Shown here: one piece after another, positions 1 through 7,460 of the stretch
Position numbering within the stretch: the first letter of the stretch is position 1
Layout of the letters: each line of letters begins with the position of its first letter
From: Gammaproteobacteria bacterium
GTDB lineage: Bacteria; Pseudomonadota; Gammaproteobacteria; Cardiobacteriales; Wohlfahrtiimonadaceae
DNA length: 7,956 nucleotides
NCBI GenBank assembly: GCA_003864535.1
Contig: BHEQ01000086.1
Coordinates: 1-7,956, forward strand
Direction: 5' to 3'
Translations under genes and position numbers: made by a program
Notes under the pieces: model-generated
Databases searched by the model: none
What the model was told of the DNA's origin: nothing
What the model saw: the letters and a program-made list of their open reading frames with translations, nothing else

Positions 1-2
1 AC

Positions 3-536
3 TCTAATGTCGTCGCTATTATTCCTATTGCGGTATTTACCGCCACTAAAGTTATTACTAAAGATGATCTTAAAAAAATATCATGGGATGTTTTATGGCT
101 CGTCTCAGGCGGTTTAGCCTTAGGACTTGCGCTAGATAAAACAGGCTTAGCGCGGCGCCTTGTTACCAGTATTCCGTTTGAGAGCATGTCACCAATTTGG
201 GTGATAATAGGCGCGATAGCCTTAGCACTTACGATGGCAAATTTTATGTCACATACCGTTACGGCAAACTTACTCTTACCTTTAATGGCGGTGTTAGCAG
301 GTTCTATGTCAGGATTAGAGAGTTTAGGCGGTGCTAAAACGCTGATCTTAACTGTTACTTTTGCTGCATCTTTAGGAATGTCACTACCAATTAGCACTCC
401 GCCAAATGCATTAGCGCATGCATCAGGCATGATTCAAACCAAGCAGATGGCGTTAGTTGGGGTTATTTTGGGCGTAGGTGGCGTTGTTCTTAGCTTGTTA
501 ATGATTTTAGGGCTCGCACGCGTTGGTTGGATTTAA
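3..536 (+). CDS. SLC13/DASS-family anion:sodium symporter, C-terminal part (5' end outside window)
   Basis: This is the last 177 residues of an inner-membrane secondary transporter of the divalent anion:Na+ symporter family, which moves dicarboxylates, tricarboxylates, sulfate or similar anions with sodium. The frame is open from base 3, so the gene begins left of the window; internal ATGs such as the one at 186 are not the start. Seen: several hydrophobic helices; a WLVSGGLALGLAL helix; an NFMSHTVTANLLLPL segment at 243-287, in the position of the family's second SNT sodium/substrate motif, here S-H-T; and ASLGMSLPISTPPNALA around 366-416, which matches the SLC13 signature (S-x2-F-x2-P...N-x-L-V) apart from M for F and A for V. 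The protein ends in a hydrophobic helix and TAA at 534-536. Substrate cannot be told from this fragment. It runs in the same direction as valS, 63 bases upstream, but a promoter-like sequence between them suggests separate transcription. Confidence 0.85.
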   Translation, partial: SNVVAIIPIAVFTATKVITKDDLKKISWDVLWLVSGGLALGLALDKTGLARRLVTSIPFESMSPIWVIIGAIALALTMANFMSHTVTANLLLPLMAVLAGSMSGLESLGGAKTLILTVTFAASLGMSLPISTPPNALAHASGMIQTKQMALVGVILGVGGVVLSLLMILGLARVGWI

Positions 537-539
537 AAA

Positions 540-548
540 TGCTATAAT
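540..548 (+). promoter_or_regulatory. Extended -10 promoter element, probable valS promoter
   Basis: The sequence TGCTATAAT is a perfect sigma-70 -10 hexamer (TATAAT, 543-548) with the TGn extension, right after the transporter stop codon and about 50 bases before the valS start. No good -35 hexamer is visible at the usual distance (TTGG around 523 is too close), which extended -10 promoters tolerate. A start near 555 would give a leader of about 45 nt. Called from motif and position only. Confidence 0.5.
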
Positions 549-585
549 TGTGCTATTTGAAGCCCTTTTCTTTAATTAGCACAAT
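547..585. promoter_or_regulatory. 9-bp inverted repeat between the -10 box and the valS ribosome binding site
   Basis: ATTGTGCTA (547-555) is matched perfectly by TAGCACAAT (577-585) across a 21-base centre. After one mismatch the arms can continue for two more pairs (557-558 with 574-575). The left arm overlaps the last two bases of the -10 box. It could be a two-half-site operator at the promoter, or a weak intrinsic terminator for the upstream transporter gene, since the right arm is followed by ATTTTAG. It does not look like a T-box leader: no T-box consensus is visible and the leader is too short. Confidence 0.4.
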
Positions 586-599
586 ATTTTAGGATCTAC

Positions 600-3371
600 A
601 TGGACAAAACTTATCAGCCTGCCAAAATAGAACAAGATTGGTATCAATTTTGGGAAAAAAATAACTTATTTGCACCGAATGGTAATGTAGATAAAGACTC
701 TTTTTGTATCATGATCCCACCGCCTAATGTAACGGGCACTTTGCATATGGGGCATGCTTTTCAAGATACGATTATGGATTTTCTAACCCGCTATCATCGG
801 ATGCATGGGCATAATACTTTATGGCAACCCGGTATGGATCATGCTGGGATTGCAACGCAAATGGTCGTTGAGCGTCAATTAAATCAAGAAGGTCTTAGCC
901 GCCAAGAGCTTGGGCGCACTGCGTTTGTGAAGCGTATTTGGGAGTGGAAAGAAAAATCAGGCGGACAGATAACCCAGCAGCTGCGCCGCCTTGGGGCAAG
1001 TCCTGATTGGTCGCGCGAGCGTTTTACGATGGATGATGGCTTGTCTAAATCCGTGCAGACTGTTTTTATTAAACTTTATGAGCAAGGGTTGATTTATAAA
1101 GGGCAGCGTTTAGTCAATTGGGATCCTGTTCTTAAAACAGCAGTTTCAGATTTAGAGGTTGAATCTAGTGAAGAGCAAGGCTCTATGTGGTATTTGCGTT
1201 ACCCAATTTCTGGAACGACGCAATATTTAACCGTGGCAACCACGCGTCCTGAGACTATGCTTGGCGATAGTGCTGTGGCGGTTAATCCTAATGATGAGCG
1301 GTATGCGCATCTAATTGGAAAAATGATAGCCCTACCTTTTTGTGAGCGTCTCATCCCAATTATTGGAGATGATTATGTGGATCCTGACTTTGGAACAGGC
1401 TGCGTTAAAATTACGCCTGCGCATGATTTTAATGATCATGAAATGGGCAAACGCCACAATCTCCCTATGCTTAATATTTTTAATGATGATGCAAGTATCA
1501 ATACAGATATGCCTGAGAAATATCAAGGACTGGATAGATTTGTCGCACGTGCGCAAATTGTTGAAGATTTTAAAAATGCAGGTTTACTTGAGAAAATAGA
1601 AGCGCATACTTTAAAGATTCCACGGTGTGATCGTACTAATCAAATTATAGAGCCTTATCTTACCAATCAATGGTATGTTGATGCGAAAACCCTAGCAAAA
1701 CCTGCTATAGATGTTGTTAAATCTAAGCAAATTAAGTTTGTTCCTGAAAACTGGGATAAAACTTATTTTGAATGGATGAATAATATTCAAGATTGGTGTA
1801 TTTCGCGCCAATTATGGTGGGGACACCGCATTCCTGCGTGGTATGATCTTGATGGCAATATTTATGTTGGTGAGAGTGAAGCGGCTATACGCGCTAAATA
1901 TAAACTTGCAGATATCATAGTATTAACTCAAGATGAAGATGTGCTCGATACATGGTTCTCATCTGCTTTATGGCCGTTTTCAACTCTTGGATGGCCAAAT
2001 CAAACCGCTGATCTTAAAACATTTTACCCAACTTCAGTACTAGTTACTGGTTTTGATATTATTTTCTTTTGGGTTGCGCGGATGATCATGATGGGAATGC
2101 ATCTTTTAGATGAGATTCCATTTAAAGAGATTTATATTCATGGATTAATTCGTGATCAAGATGGTCAAAAAATGAGTAAATCTAAAGGGAATGTTCTAGA
2201 CCCTATTGATTTAATTGATGGTATTGATCTTGAAAGTTTAGTTATCAAACGTACCACAGGTTTAATGCAGCCACAAATGGCAGCAGGGATTGAAAAATCA
2301 ACGCGGCAGCATTTTCCTGATGGGATTAAAGCCTTTGGAACAGATGCGCTGCGCTTTACGTTTACCGCACTTGCAACGAATGGGCGCGATATTATTTTTG
2401 ATGTTGGACGCATTGAAGGTTATTCAAATTTTTGTAATAAAATCTGGAATGCAGCGCGTTTTGTATTTATGAATACAGAAGAACAAAAATTACCTGAGCA
2501 TAGCGGCAAGCTTGCTTTAGCACATTTATCTCTCGCTGATGAATGGATTTTATCGCGTTTAGATTTTACATTAAGTGAGCTTAATCGTTATGTAAAAGAT
2601 TATCGTTTTGATCTTGCAACTCAAGTTATTTATGAATTTACTTGGAATGAGTTTTGTGATTGGTATTTAGAGCTTGCTAAGCCTGTTTTAAATGGGAATG
2701 TTCCTGATAATCAAAAAGATGCAACGCGTTATAATTTGATGTTTGTGTTAGATGCGATATTAAAAGCATTACACCCATTTATGCCGTATATAACTGAAGA
2801 GATTTGGCAAAAACTAGTAACTATTGCGCCCCAATTTAAAACACATATAAGCATTTCAGTTGCATCATATCCTGAAATAACAATGCGTAATGAAGTGGTA
2901 GAGGCAGAAATGCTCTGGGTGCAAAGTATACTGCTTGAAATTCGCAAAATTCGCGCGCAGATGAATATCGCTCCCGGCAAGCTTTTAACGGTTTTATTTG
3001 AAAATGCGAGCGAGCTTGATCAAATCCGCATCAAGCAAAATCTAACCTCCTTATTAAAGCTTGGGCGTTTAGAATCTTTAAGCGCGTGTGCAGGCGTAGC
3101 CCCAGAATCTGCGGTTGCTTTAGTTGGAGCGTTACGTTTATTAATCCCACTCGCAGGATTAATCGATAAAGATCAGGAGCTTGCAAGGTTAACCCGTGAG
3201 CTTAATAAACTAAGTCCTGAGATTGAAAAACTAGATGCAAAGCTTAAAAATAAAGGCTTTACCGACAAAGCCCCAGTGCAAGTAGTTGAAAAGGAACAAG
3301 GAAAGCTTAAAGAAATGCTTAATACTCTTAATGAATTGGAAACTCAACTGAAAAAAATAGGGGAATTATAA
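600..3371 (+). CDS. valS: Valyl-tRNA synthetase
   Basis: Cytoplasmic class I aminoacyl-tRNA synthetase that charges tRNA-Val with valine and edits mischarged threonine; essential for translation. All landmarks are present in 923 residues (E. coli ValS has 951): the HIGH-type motif HMGH at residues 49-52 after IPPPNVTGTL; the CP1 editing domain with TTRPETMLGD at about 214-223 and ITPAHDFNDHE at about 271-281; WCISRQLWWGHRIPAWY in the second half of the Rossmann fold; KMSKS at 524-528; the tryptophan-rich helical anticodon-binding domain; and a C-terminal coiled-coil arm, charged and leucine-rich, over about the last 65 residues. Start: ATG at 600 lies 5 bases after AGGA (591-594), and the N-terminus MDKTYQPAKIEQDWY aligns with the E. 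coli start. No frameshift or missing catalytic residue is seen. The holC-valS neighbourhood of enterics is absent; here a transporter gene precedes it and a convergent membrane-protein gene follows. Confidence 0.98.
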   Translation: MDKTYQPAKIEQDWYQFWEKNNLFAPNGNVDKDSFCIMIPPPNVTGTLHMGHAFQDTIMDFLTRYHRMHGHNTLWQPGMDHAGIATQMVVERQLNQEGLSRQELGRTAFVKRIWEWKEKSGGQITQQLRRLGASPDWSRERFTMDDGLSKSVQTVFIKLYEQGLIYKGQRLVNWDPVLKTAVSDLEVESSEEQGSMWYLRYPISGTTQYLTVATTRPETMLGDSAVAVNPNDERYAHLIGKMIALPFCERLIPIIGDDYVDPDFGTGCVKITPAHDFNDHEMGKRHNLPMLNIFNDDASINTDMPEKYQGLDRFVARAQIVEDFKNAGLLEKIEAHTLKIPRCDRTNQIIEPYLTNQWYVDAKTLAKPAIDVVKSKQIKFVPENWDKTYFEWMNNIQDWCISRQLWWGHRIPAWYDLDGNIYVGESEAAIRAKYKLADIIVLTQDEDVLDTWFSSALWPFSTLGWPNQTADLKTFYPTSVLVTGFDIIFFWVARMIMMGMHLLDEIPFKEIYIHGLIRDQDGQKMSKSKGNVLDPIDLIDGIDLESLVIKRTTGLMQPQMAAGIEKSTRQHFPDGIKAFGTDALRFTFTALATNGRDIIFDVGRIEGYSNFCNKIWNAARFVFMNTEEQKLPEHSGKLALAHLSLADEWILSRLDFTLSELNRYVKDYRFDLATQVIYEFTWNEFCDWYLELAKPVLNGNVPDNQKDATRYNLMFVLDAILKALHPFMPYITEEIWQKLVTIAPQFKTHISISVASYPEITMRNEVVEAEMLWVQSILLEIRKIRAQMNIAPGKLLTVLFENASELDQIRIKQNLTSLLKLGRLESLSACAGVAPESAVALVGALRLLIPLAGLIDKDQELARLTRELNKLSPEIEKLDAKLKNKGFTDKAPVQVVEKEQGKLKEMLNTLNELETQLKKIGEL

Positions 3372-3397
3372 AATTCCTTCTAGCTGCAACGCCATTT

Positions 3398-3436
3398 AAA
3401 AGAACCCCTCCCAACCTCCCCTTCGCAGGGGAGGAG
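3398..3436 (-). terminator. C/G-rich hairpin, intrinsic terminator for the DUF2339 gene; REP-like palindrome
   Basis: The hairpin lies in the convergent gap between valS and the minus-strand gene. The most stable fold pairs CCTCCCCT (3415-3422) with AGGGGAGG (3427-3434) around TCGC: 8 bp, nearly all G/C. Read on the minus strand, an alternative 8-bp stem pairs CTCCTCCC (from 3436-3429) with GGGAGGGG (from 3412-3405), with one G-U pair, and is followed at once by TTCTTTT (from 3404-3398). That is a standard intrinsic terminator for the gene ending at 3470. On the plus strand only CTTT follows, so it is a poor terminator for valS. The base composition differs sharply from the surrounding AT-rich DNA and resembles C-rich palindromes dispersed in many bacterial genomes. 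Confidence 0.65.
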
Positions 3437-3469
3437 CTTTAAAGGTCTCCCAAGCTTCTGGATCTACTA

Positions 3470-6400
3470 TTAATCACGTGTATCTAGATTGTCAGCGACT
3501 AGATCATCATCTACTTCCTCTTGATCCGTATTCTCAGGTGGTAATGGTGCAAAATAACCAATAATCAACAATAATACACCGACTCCAATAAAGGAGATAA
3601 TTCTTGCCGTGCCACCTATATTAGCAAGCTCAACTAAAAATAGTTTGCCAACTGTTAATATAATCAAACCTATACCTACAAACCACAGTGATCTTAGCGC
3701 ACGTTTTACCGCAATAATCATCATAATTAAAGCTAATGATCCCCACAATAAAGATAAAGCCGCTTGGACAGGCATCGATGCGATTAATACTCGGAAAGAA
3801 TAAGTAAGTCCTAAAGCATGATGCAAAGTGCGGATCATAAAGGCATTGAGCCATAAAAATAATCCAGCGGCGCAGATTAGCTGCATTTTTAAACGAATAT
3901 CATCAAGCCAGTTGACTGCTTTAGCACGATTTAACCATGCAAAAAACAGAATGTTGATGGTGATAATTAAGGCATCTAAGCAATTAAGCAGCGGTATACC
4001 CGCCCACTCGATACCTTCTTTAGCAAAGTTTGCATATACACTCCAACCCCATAAAGTTATAGTTAACGGTGTAATTAATTTAAGCAAATTTGGTACAGAT
4101 AATAAGCTTGGCAAAGATTCTTGTTCATCATTTTCATGATTTTGATTTTGATTTTGATTTTTAGATTTTATAGACCAGAGAACTACTCCTAAAACTATAA
4201 TGCACCACAATCCAATAAAATACATTTGCGTGCCTAAATTATTAGTCATACGCACTAATGAATAATCTATGCCCATGTAATGATGCAAGCCGCGCAATAA
4301 AGCCGCATTTAGCCATAAAAATAATCCAGCGATACCTATTAACTGCATTTTTAAACGAATATCATCAAGCCAGTTGATTGCTTTAGCACAATTTAACCAT
4401 GCGAAAAACAGAATGTTAATTGTGATAATTAAAGCATCCAAGCAATTAAGCAGCGGTATGCCCGCCCAATCGATAGCTTCTCTAGCAAAGCTTGTATACA
4501 CACTCCAAAACCATAAAGTGATAGTTAACGGTGTAATTAATTTAAGCAAAATTGGTACAGATAATATGCTCGGCAAAGATTTTTGTTCATCATTTTCATC
4601 ATTTTGATTTTGATTTTTAGATTTTATAGACCAGAGCACTACTCCTAAAACTATCATGCTCCATAATCCAATAAAATACATTTGTGTGCTTAAATTATTA
4701 GCCATACTCACTAATGAATAATCTATGCCCATGTAATGATTCAAGCCGCGCAATAAGGTCGCATTAAGCCATACAAATATTATTGCGACAAAAATATAGA
4801 GTATTTTTTGAGCATATTTTAAACCTAACAGCTTCCGCATCTCAAGTAACCACTGCCATATTGCTATAAAAACAATTATTTGAGTGAGATTAAAAGCGGT
4901 AAATAAACCATCTCCTGCATATTTTAAACTAGTTAAGCTCCACAGCAAGCATCCGCATAATAAAGGAAGAGCGGTAATTAATACATATTCGTGCATATAG
5001 TTTGTTAGCCATTTACTTAATAATTTAAGCTTGCTTACATGAAGTAAAGTAAGTAATAAAATAGCTAAATACAAGCCGATTACATAAAAACGCTGCATAC
5101 TGTGTATCTCATAAATCTGAATAATACGCATCACTTGTAAACCGATTAATCCACAAATTAACCAAAAACTTAAGATGTGCCAGAGCTTGGTGATTTTACT
5201 TTCCCAATTAGAAAATAGAAGCGTCTGTTGTTTATATAGCCAAATATAATTAGAAGATAGAGCGAGCATCCAGATTAATGCTCCAGAAAATATAGATAAT
5301 GGCGCAGGGAAAGGGAGCTGTGAGAGTTGTATATATTGTGCTATAAAAGAATTCGCCCAAAGTGCAAAAATAAAGATTAATGCAGGTGTTTGTAAAATGC
5401 CAATATATCGCGCTTGTTGCCAGCCATGAATTTGTTTAAAGCCCTGTGCTAAGCCAAATACGATCCATGTTGTTGTTATAATCAGGATAAGAGATATTTG
5501 TAACTGCATAAGAGTTGATAATATATACAGATCCATATTATAAATATTGCCACCAAGCCACCATGTAAATCCCCATAATCCGACAGCATTAGGAAAATAA
5601 TCAGAGTTCTCTTGCCCTATTTTTTGCACTAACCATTCTTTAAATTGCGCTGATTGTAAGTTCCATCCGCTAAATATACCCGCAATTGTTAGCATTAATA
5701 TCCCTATATAATGGCTATTTAGAAATGGGATAAACATCTCCTTGTTTTCTTGGATTTGAAGATAAGATAAGTCATTGAGTGATATAAAGAGGATAATTCC
5801 TGCAATAATTTGCAATGCGATACCAGTTACAAGCCCAAACAGATGCCGCTGACGTAAACTAACCCACAAAATAAGTGCACCTTCAACAGCCCAAATCGTG
5901 CCAGTTAGATTTCCTTCTAGAGCTAAAGGAATAGCTAAGGTCGCAAAGAGTATGCCCAAACCTAATAATGACTCAAACAATAACTTAAGTTGCCCTTTAA
6001 TCTCCGCTCTAAAATAGTATGCCAGACTAAAATATAAACACGCTAGCGCACAAGAGCTATATGCCATTCCATATTGTGTATCTTTAAGTAGTCCATTTTG
6101 CAATAACATGAAAGCTAGGGGCACTCCAAAAATTAAAGTACCATCAATATAGCGTTTATATTCTTGATGTTGCGGGTTTGAGAATATCTCTAGGGCTTGT
6201 TGTTTCGCATAATTAATCCCAATCCCTACATAAAATAGAAAAAAGAGGATGAGAAATGGCTCTGTTGTCGCGAATTTTGCCGCAGTATAATTATTTACTC
6301 CCCATGTTGCGCCAATACAGAGCGTGAAGACAAAGCCTAATAGATTTAAAGAACGCCAGCTTTTAAAATATGCAATCACACAAATTCCAGAATTTAAAAT

Positions 6401-7333
6401 AGCGTAATAGCTAAATAAGCCTACATAATTATCACTATTACTTGAGATTAAAACAGGTGCTAAAAATCCACCCATACTCCCCATAAATGCAAGCGTTCGC
6501 GCATCTTGCAACAGTGCTAAAAACACGGAAAAAGCACAAACAATAAACATTAATCCAAACGCAATCTCCATTCTTGGTATGACCTCATGGAGCCTATGCG
6601 CAGAAAATAAAAGTAAATACAATAAGCCGATGCCACCACCTTGTAAAATCAGCGCATAGCCTCTAACTTTATTCCGCAAATACCAGCCGATTCCCAATAA
6701 GCTTGCCGCACCGATTGCCACAAATATATAGCGTAATCCCAGTGGAAATAATCCACGTGAAACAATAGCTTTTAATAAAAATGAAACCCCTAAAAATAAA
6801 ATAACCACGCCAATTATAACTAATATATTTGCACCCTTAAGCCATAGCCAAGCCTTATCCCATATTTGCTGGATGCGCTTATAATCAATAGTATCTACAG
6901 GTACTTGAATTGCTATTTCTGGGAGAAGGATCTGCGGTGGAATATCTAGTGGTGGAATATCAAGTTTTAGCTGCGGACTTATATCTAAGTTTAAATTTAT
7001 ATCTGGAATAGCTATTTTATCAAGCTTGATTATCTCATCTAGCGGCGGCTCTTGAGTTTGTGTCGGTATACTTAGCATCGCTAAGATTGGAGGCGGCGCG
7101 ACAGCTGTCAGTTCTTCCTCCTCCTCCTCCTCGGCTAAGAGATTAGCCTGATCAGGATTTTGCATCTTTTCTAATTGCTTTTTAATCTCACTTTTTACCT
7201 GTTTTAAAGTAAATAGATGGGCAAAGTAATTAACAAAGCTTAAAGCAATAGATGCCAACAATAACTCAATTATGGGAAAATCAAGCATTAGGAAGCTAAC
7301 CGATAATATTATAAAACTCATAAACCAAATCAT
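3470..7333 (-). CDS. Large polytopic inner-membrane protein, DUF2339 family, with an internal tandem duplication
   Basis: Membrane protein of unknown function, 1287 residues from the start chosen here. Two hydrophobic segments (about 2-42) are followed by a short charged helix (VKSEIKKQLEKMQ), a run of seven glutamates (about 68-74) and a proline/isoleucine-rich low-complexity stretch (about 79-146). The DUF2339 core follows from about 151: a WLKGANILVIIGVVILFLGVSFLL-like helix, GYALILQGGGIGLLYL and MGGFLAPVLISS, all typical of PF10101. The remainder is of the order of thirty membrane helices. The family C-terminal block (GKLFLVELANIGGTARIISF..., about 1228-1266) is intact, with an acidic tail. 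Residues 857-1008 and 1009-1162 are near-identical copies, making the protein longer than usual. Start: ATG at 7333 has TAAGGG 7 bases upstream and opens directly into a helix. The longer in-frame ATG at 7387 adds 18 polar residues and has no visible ribosome binding site. The gene is convergent with valS. Confidence 0.88.
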   Translation of the reverse strand: MIWFMSFIILSVSFLMLDFPIIELLLASIALSFVNYFAHLFTLKQVKSEIKKQLEKMQNPDQANLLAEEEEEEELTAVAPPPILAMLSIPTQTQEPPLDEIIKLDKIAIPDINLNLDISPQLKLDIPPLDIPPQILLPEIAIQVPVDTIDYKRIQQIWDKAWLWLKGANILVIIGVVILFLGVSFLLKAIVSRGLFPLGLRYIFVAIGAASLLGIGWYLRNKVRGYALILQGGGIGLLYLLLFSAHRLHEVIPRMEIAFGLMFIVCAFSVFLALLQDARTLAFMGSMGGFLAPVLISSNSDNYVGLFSYYAILNSGICVIAYFKSWRSLNLLGFVFTLCIGATWGVNNYTAAKFATTEPFLILFFLFYVGIGINYAKQQALEIFSNPQHQEYKRYIDGTLIFGVPLAFMLLQNGLLKDTQYGMAYSSCALACLYFSLAYYFRAEIKGQLKLLFESLLGLGILFATLAIPLALEGNLTGTIWAVEGALILWVSLRQRHLFGLVTGIALQIIAGIILFISLNDLSYLQIQENKEMFIPFLNSHYIGILMLTIAGIFSGWNLQSAQFKEWLVQKIGQENSDYFPNAVGLWGFTWWLGGNIYNMDLYILSTLMQLQISLILIITTTWIVFGLAQGFKQIHGWQQARYIGILQTPALIFIFALWANSFIAQYIQLSQLPFPAPLSIFSGALIWMLALSSNYIWLYKQQTLLFSNWESKITKLWHILSFWLICGLIGLQVMRIIQIYEIHSMQRFYVIGLYLAILLLTLLHVSKLKLLSKWLTNYMHEYVLITALPLLCGCLLWSLTSLKYAGDGLFTAFNLTQIIVFIAIWQWLLEMRKLLGLKYAQKILYIFVAIIFVWLNATLLRGLNHYMGIDYSLVSMANNLSTQMYFIGLWSMIVLGVVLWSIKSKNQNQNDENDEQKSLPSILSVPILLKLITPLTITLWFWSVYTSFAREAIDWAGIPLLNCLDALIITINILFFAWLNCAKAINWLDDIRLKMQLIGIAGLFLWLNAALLRGLHHYMGIDYSLVRMTNNLGTQMYFIGLWCIIVLGVVLWSIKSKNQNQNQNHENDEQESLPSLLSVPNLLKLITPLTITLWGWSVYANFAKEGIEWAGIPLLNCLDALIITINILFFAWLNRAKAVNWLDDIRLKMQLICAAGLFLWLNAFMIRTLHHALGLTYSFRVLIASMPVQAALSLLWGSLALIMMIIAVKRALRSLWFVGIGLIILTVGKLFLVELANIGGTARIISFIGVGVLLLIIGYFAPLPPENTDQEEVDDDLVADNLDTRD
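3848..4309 (-). repeat. Tandem duplication unit B within the DUF2339 gene (462 bp)
   Basis: This 462-bp segment encodes residues 1009-1162 (short-start numbering), beginning NAALLRGLHHYMGIDYSLV and ending QLICAAGLFLWL. It directly abuts and closely matches unit A (4310-4765). By hand alignment the proteins differ at 21 of 152 shared positions plus a two-residue indel in an Asn/Gln linker. After this unit the protein continues with LWLNAFMIRTLHHALGLTYSF, a more diverged third version of the unit's opening; this is the ordinary C-terminal motif of the family. Confidence 0.92.
4137..4160. repeat. TGATTT hexanucleotide microsatellite (4 units) in duplication unit B
   Basis: There are four perfect TGATTT units. 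On the minus strand they encode most of an alternating Asn-Gln linker (KNQNQNQNHENDEQ) between membrane segments. The matching place in unit A (about 4599-4616) has one unit fewer: two perfect units plus one with a G-to-C change. This accounts for the length difference between the two copies. Gain or loss of one unit adds or removes two residues without shifting frame. Confidence 0.85.
4310..4765 (-). repeat. Tandem duplication unit A within the DUF2339 gene (456 bp)
   Basis: This 456-bp segment encodes residues 857-1008, beginning NATLLRGLNHYMGIDYSLV and ending QLIGIAGLFLWL. DNA as well as protein is strongly conserved with unit B. The region around 4409 (cagaatgtt, gtgataatta, agcaattaagcagcggta) repeats at 3947, 462 bases away; the region around 4721 repeats at 4265, 456 bases away. 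The 6-base difference lies in the TGATTT microsatellite. Both lengths are multiples of three, so the reading frame is kept. Confidence 0.92.
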
Positions 7334-7340
7334 AATAAAG

Positions 7341-7346
7341 CCCTTA
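7341..7346 (-). promoter_or_regulatory. Ribosome binding site that favours the 7333 start of the DUF2339 gene
   Basis: On the minus strand the sequence reads TAAGGG, then seven bases (CTTTATT counted from the last G), then ATG at 7333. This is a good Shine-Dalgarno match at normal spacing. The alternative ATG at 7387 is preceded only by A/T-rich sequence (CTTAATTTAACA) with no purine-rich core. Confidence 0.6.
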
Positions 7347-7407
7347 CTTTGAGTTAGATTTTGAAAATAATGACAATATTTAAACATTGTTAAATTAAGA
7401 TTGCAAG

Positions 7408-7441
7408 AATTTTATAATAATTCAATAATTATTATAAAATT
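7408..7441. repeat. Perfect 15-bp AT-only inverted repeat
   Basis: AATTTTATAATAATT (7408-7422) and AATTATTATAAAATT (7427-7441) are exact reverse complements around a 4-base centre, CAAT. The palindrome sits upstream of the DUF2339 gene and its right arm contains the predicted -10 hexamer. The expected transcription start falls at the centre, so only half of it would be in the RNA. It is therefore more likely to act as DNA, for example as an operator, a cruciform or an insertion target, than as a leader hairpin. Confidence 0.75.
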
Positions 7442-7460
7442 ATATAAAACTCTATCTCAA
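7431..7460 (-). promoter_or_regulatory. Sigma-70-type promoter for the DUF2339 gene
   Basis: On the minus strand, TTGAGA (from 7460-7455) is a 5-of-6 match to the -35 consensus. It is followed after 18 bases by a perfect TATAAT (from 7436-7431). The start would be near 7424, giving a leader of about 90 nt to the ATG at 7333. The -35 box lies within the reading frame of the toxin fragment, so the insertion or decay of that element may have shaped this promoter. Confidence 0.5.

Noticed and set aside
1332..2980. Several 60-85 codon frames on both strands inside valS
   Set aside because: They are shadows of a complete, well-conserved valS; no protein-like composition or ribosome binding sites support them.
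3362..3377. GGAATT-ATAA-AATTCC hairpin across the valS stop codon as a valS terminator
   Set aside because: The stem is only 6 bp and mostly A/T, there is no T run after it, and it overlaps the coding end; too weak to call.
3405..3421. G-quadruplex on the minus strand (GGGGAGGTTGGGAGGGG)
   Set aside because: One of the four G runs has only two Gs, and the same bases are better explained by the stable hairpins.
3828..4607. Plus-strand open frames at 3828-4139 and 4374-4607 that resemble each other
   Set aside because: They are the antisense images of the duplicated DUF2339 units; their similarity comes from that repeat and neither has independent gene features.
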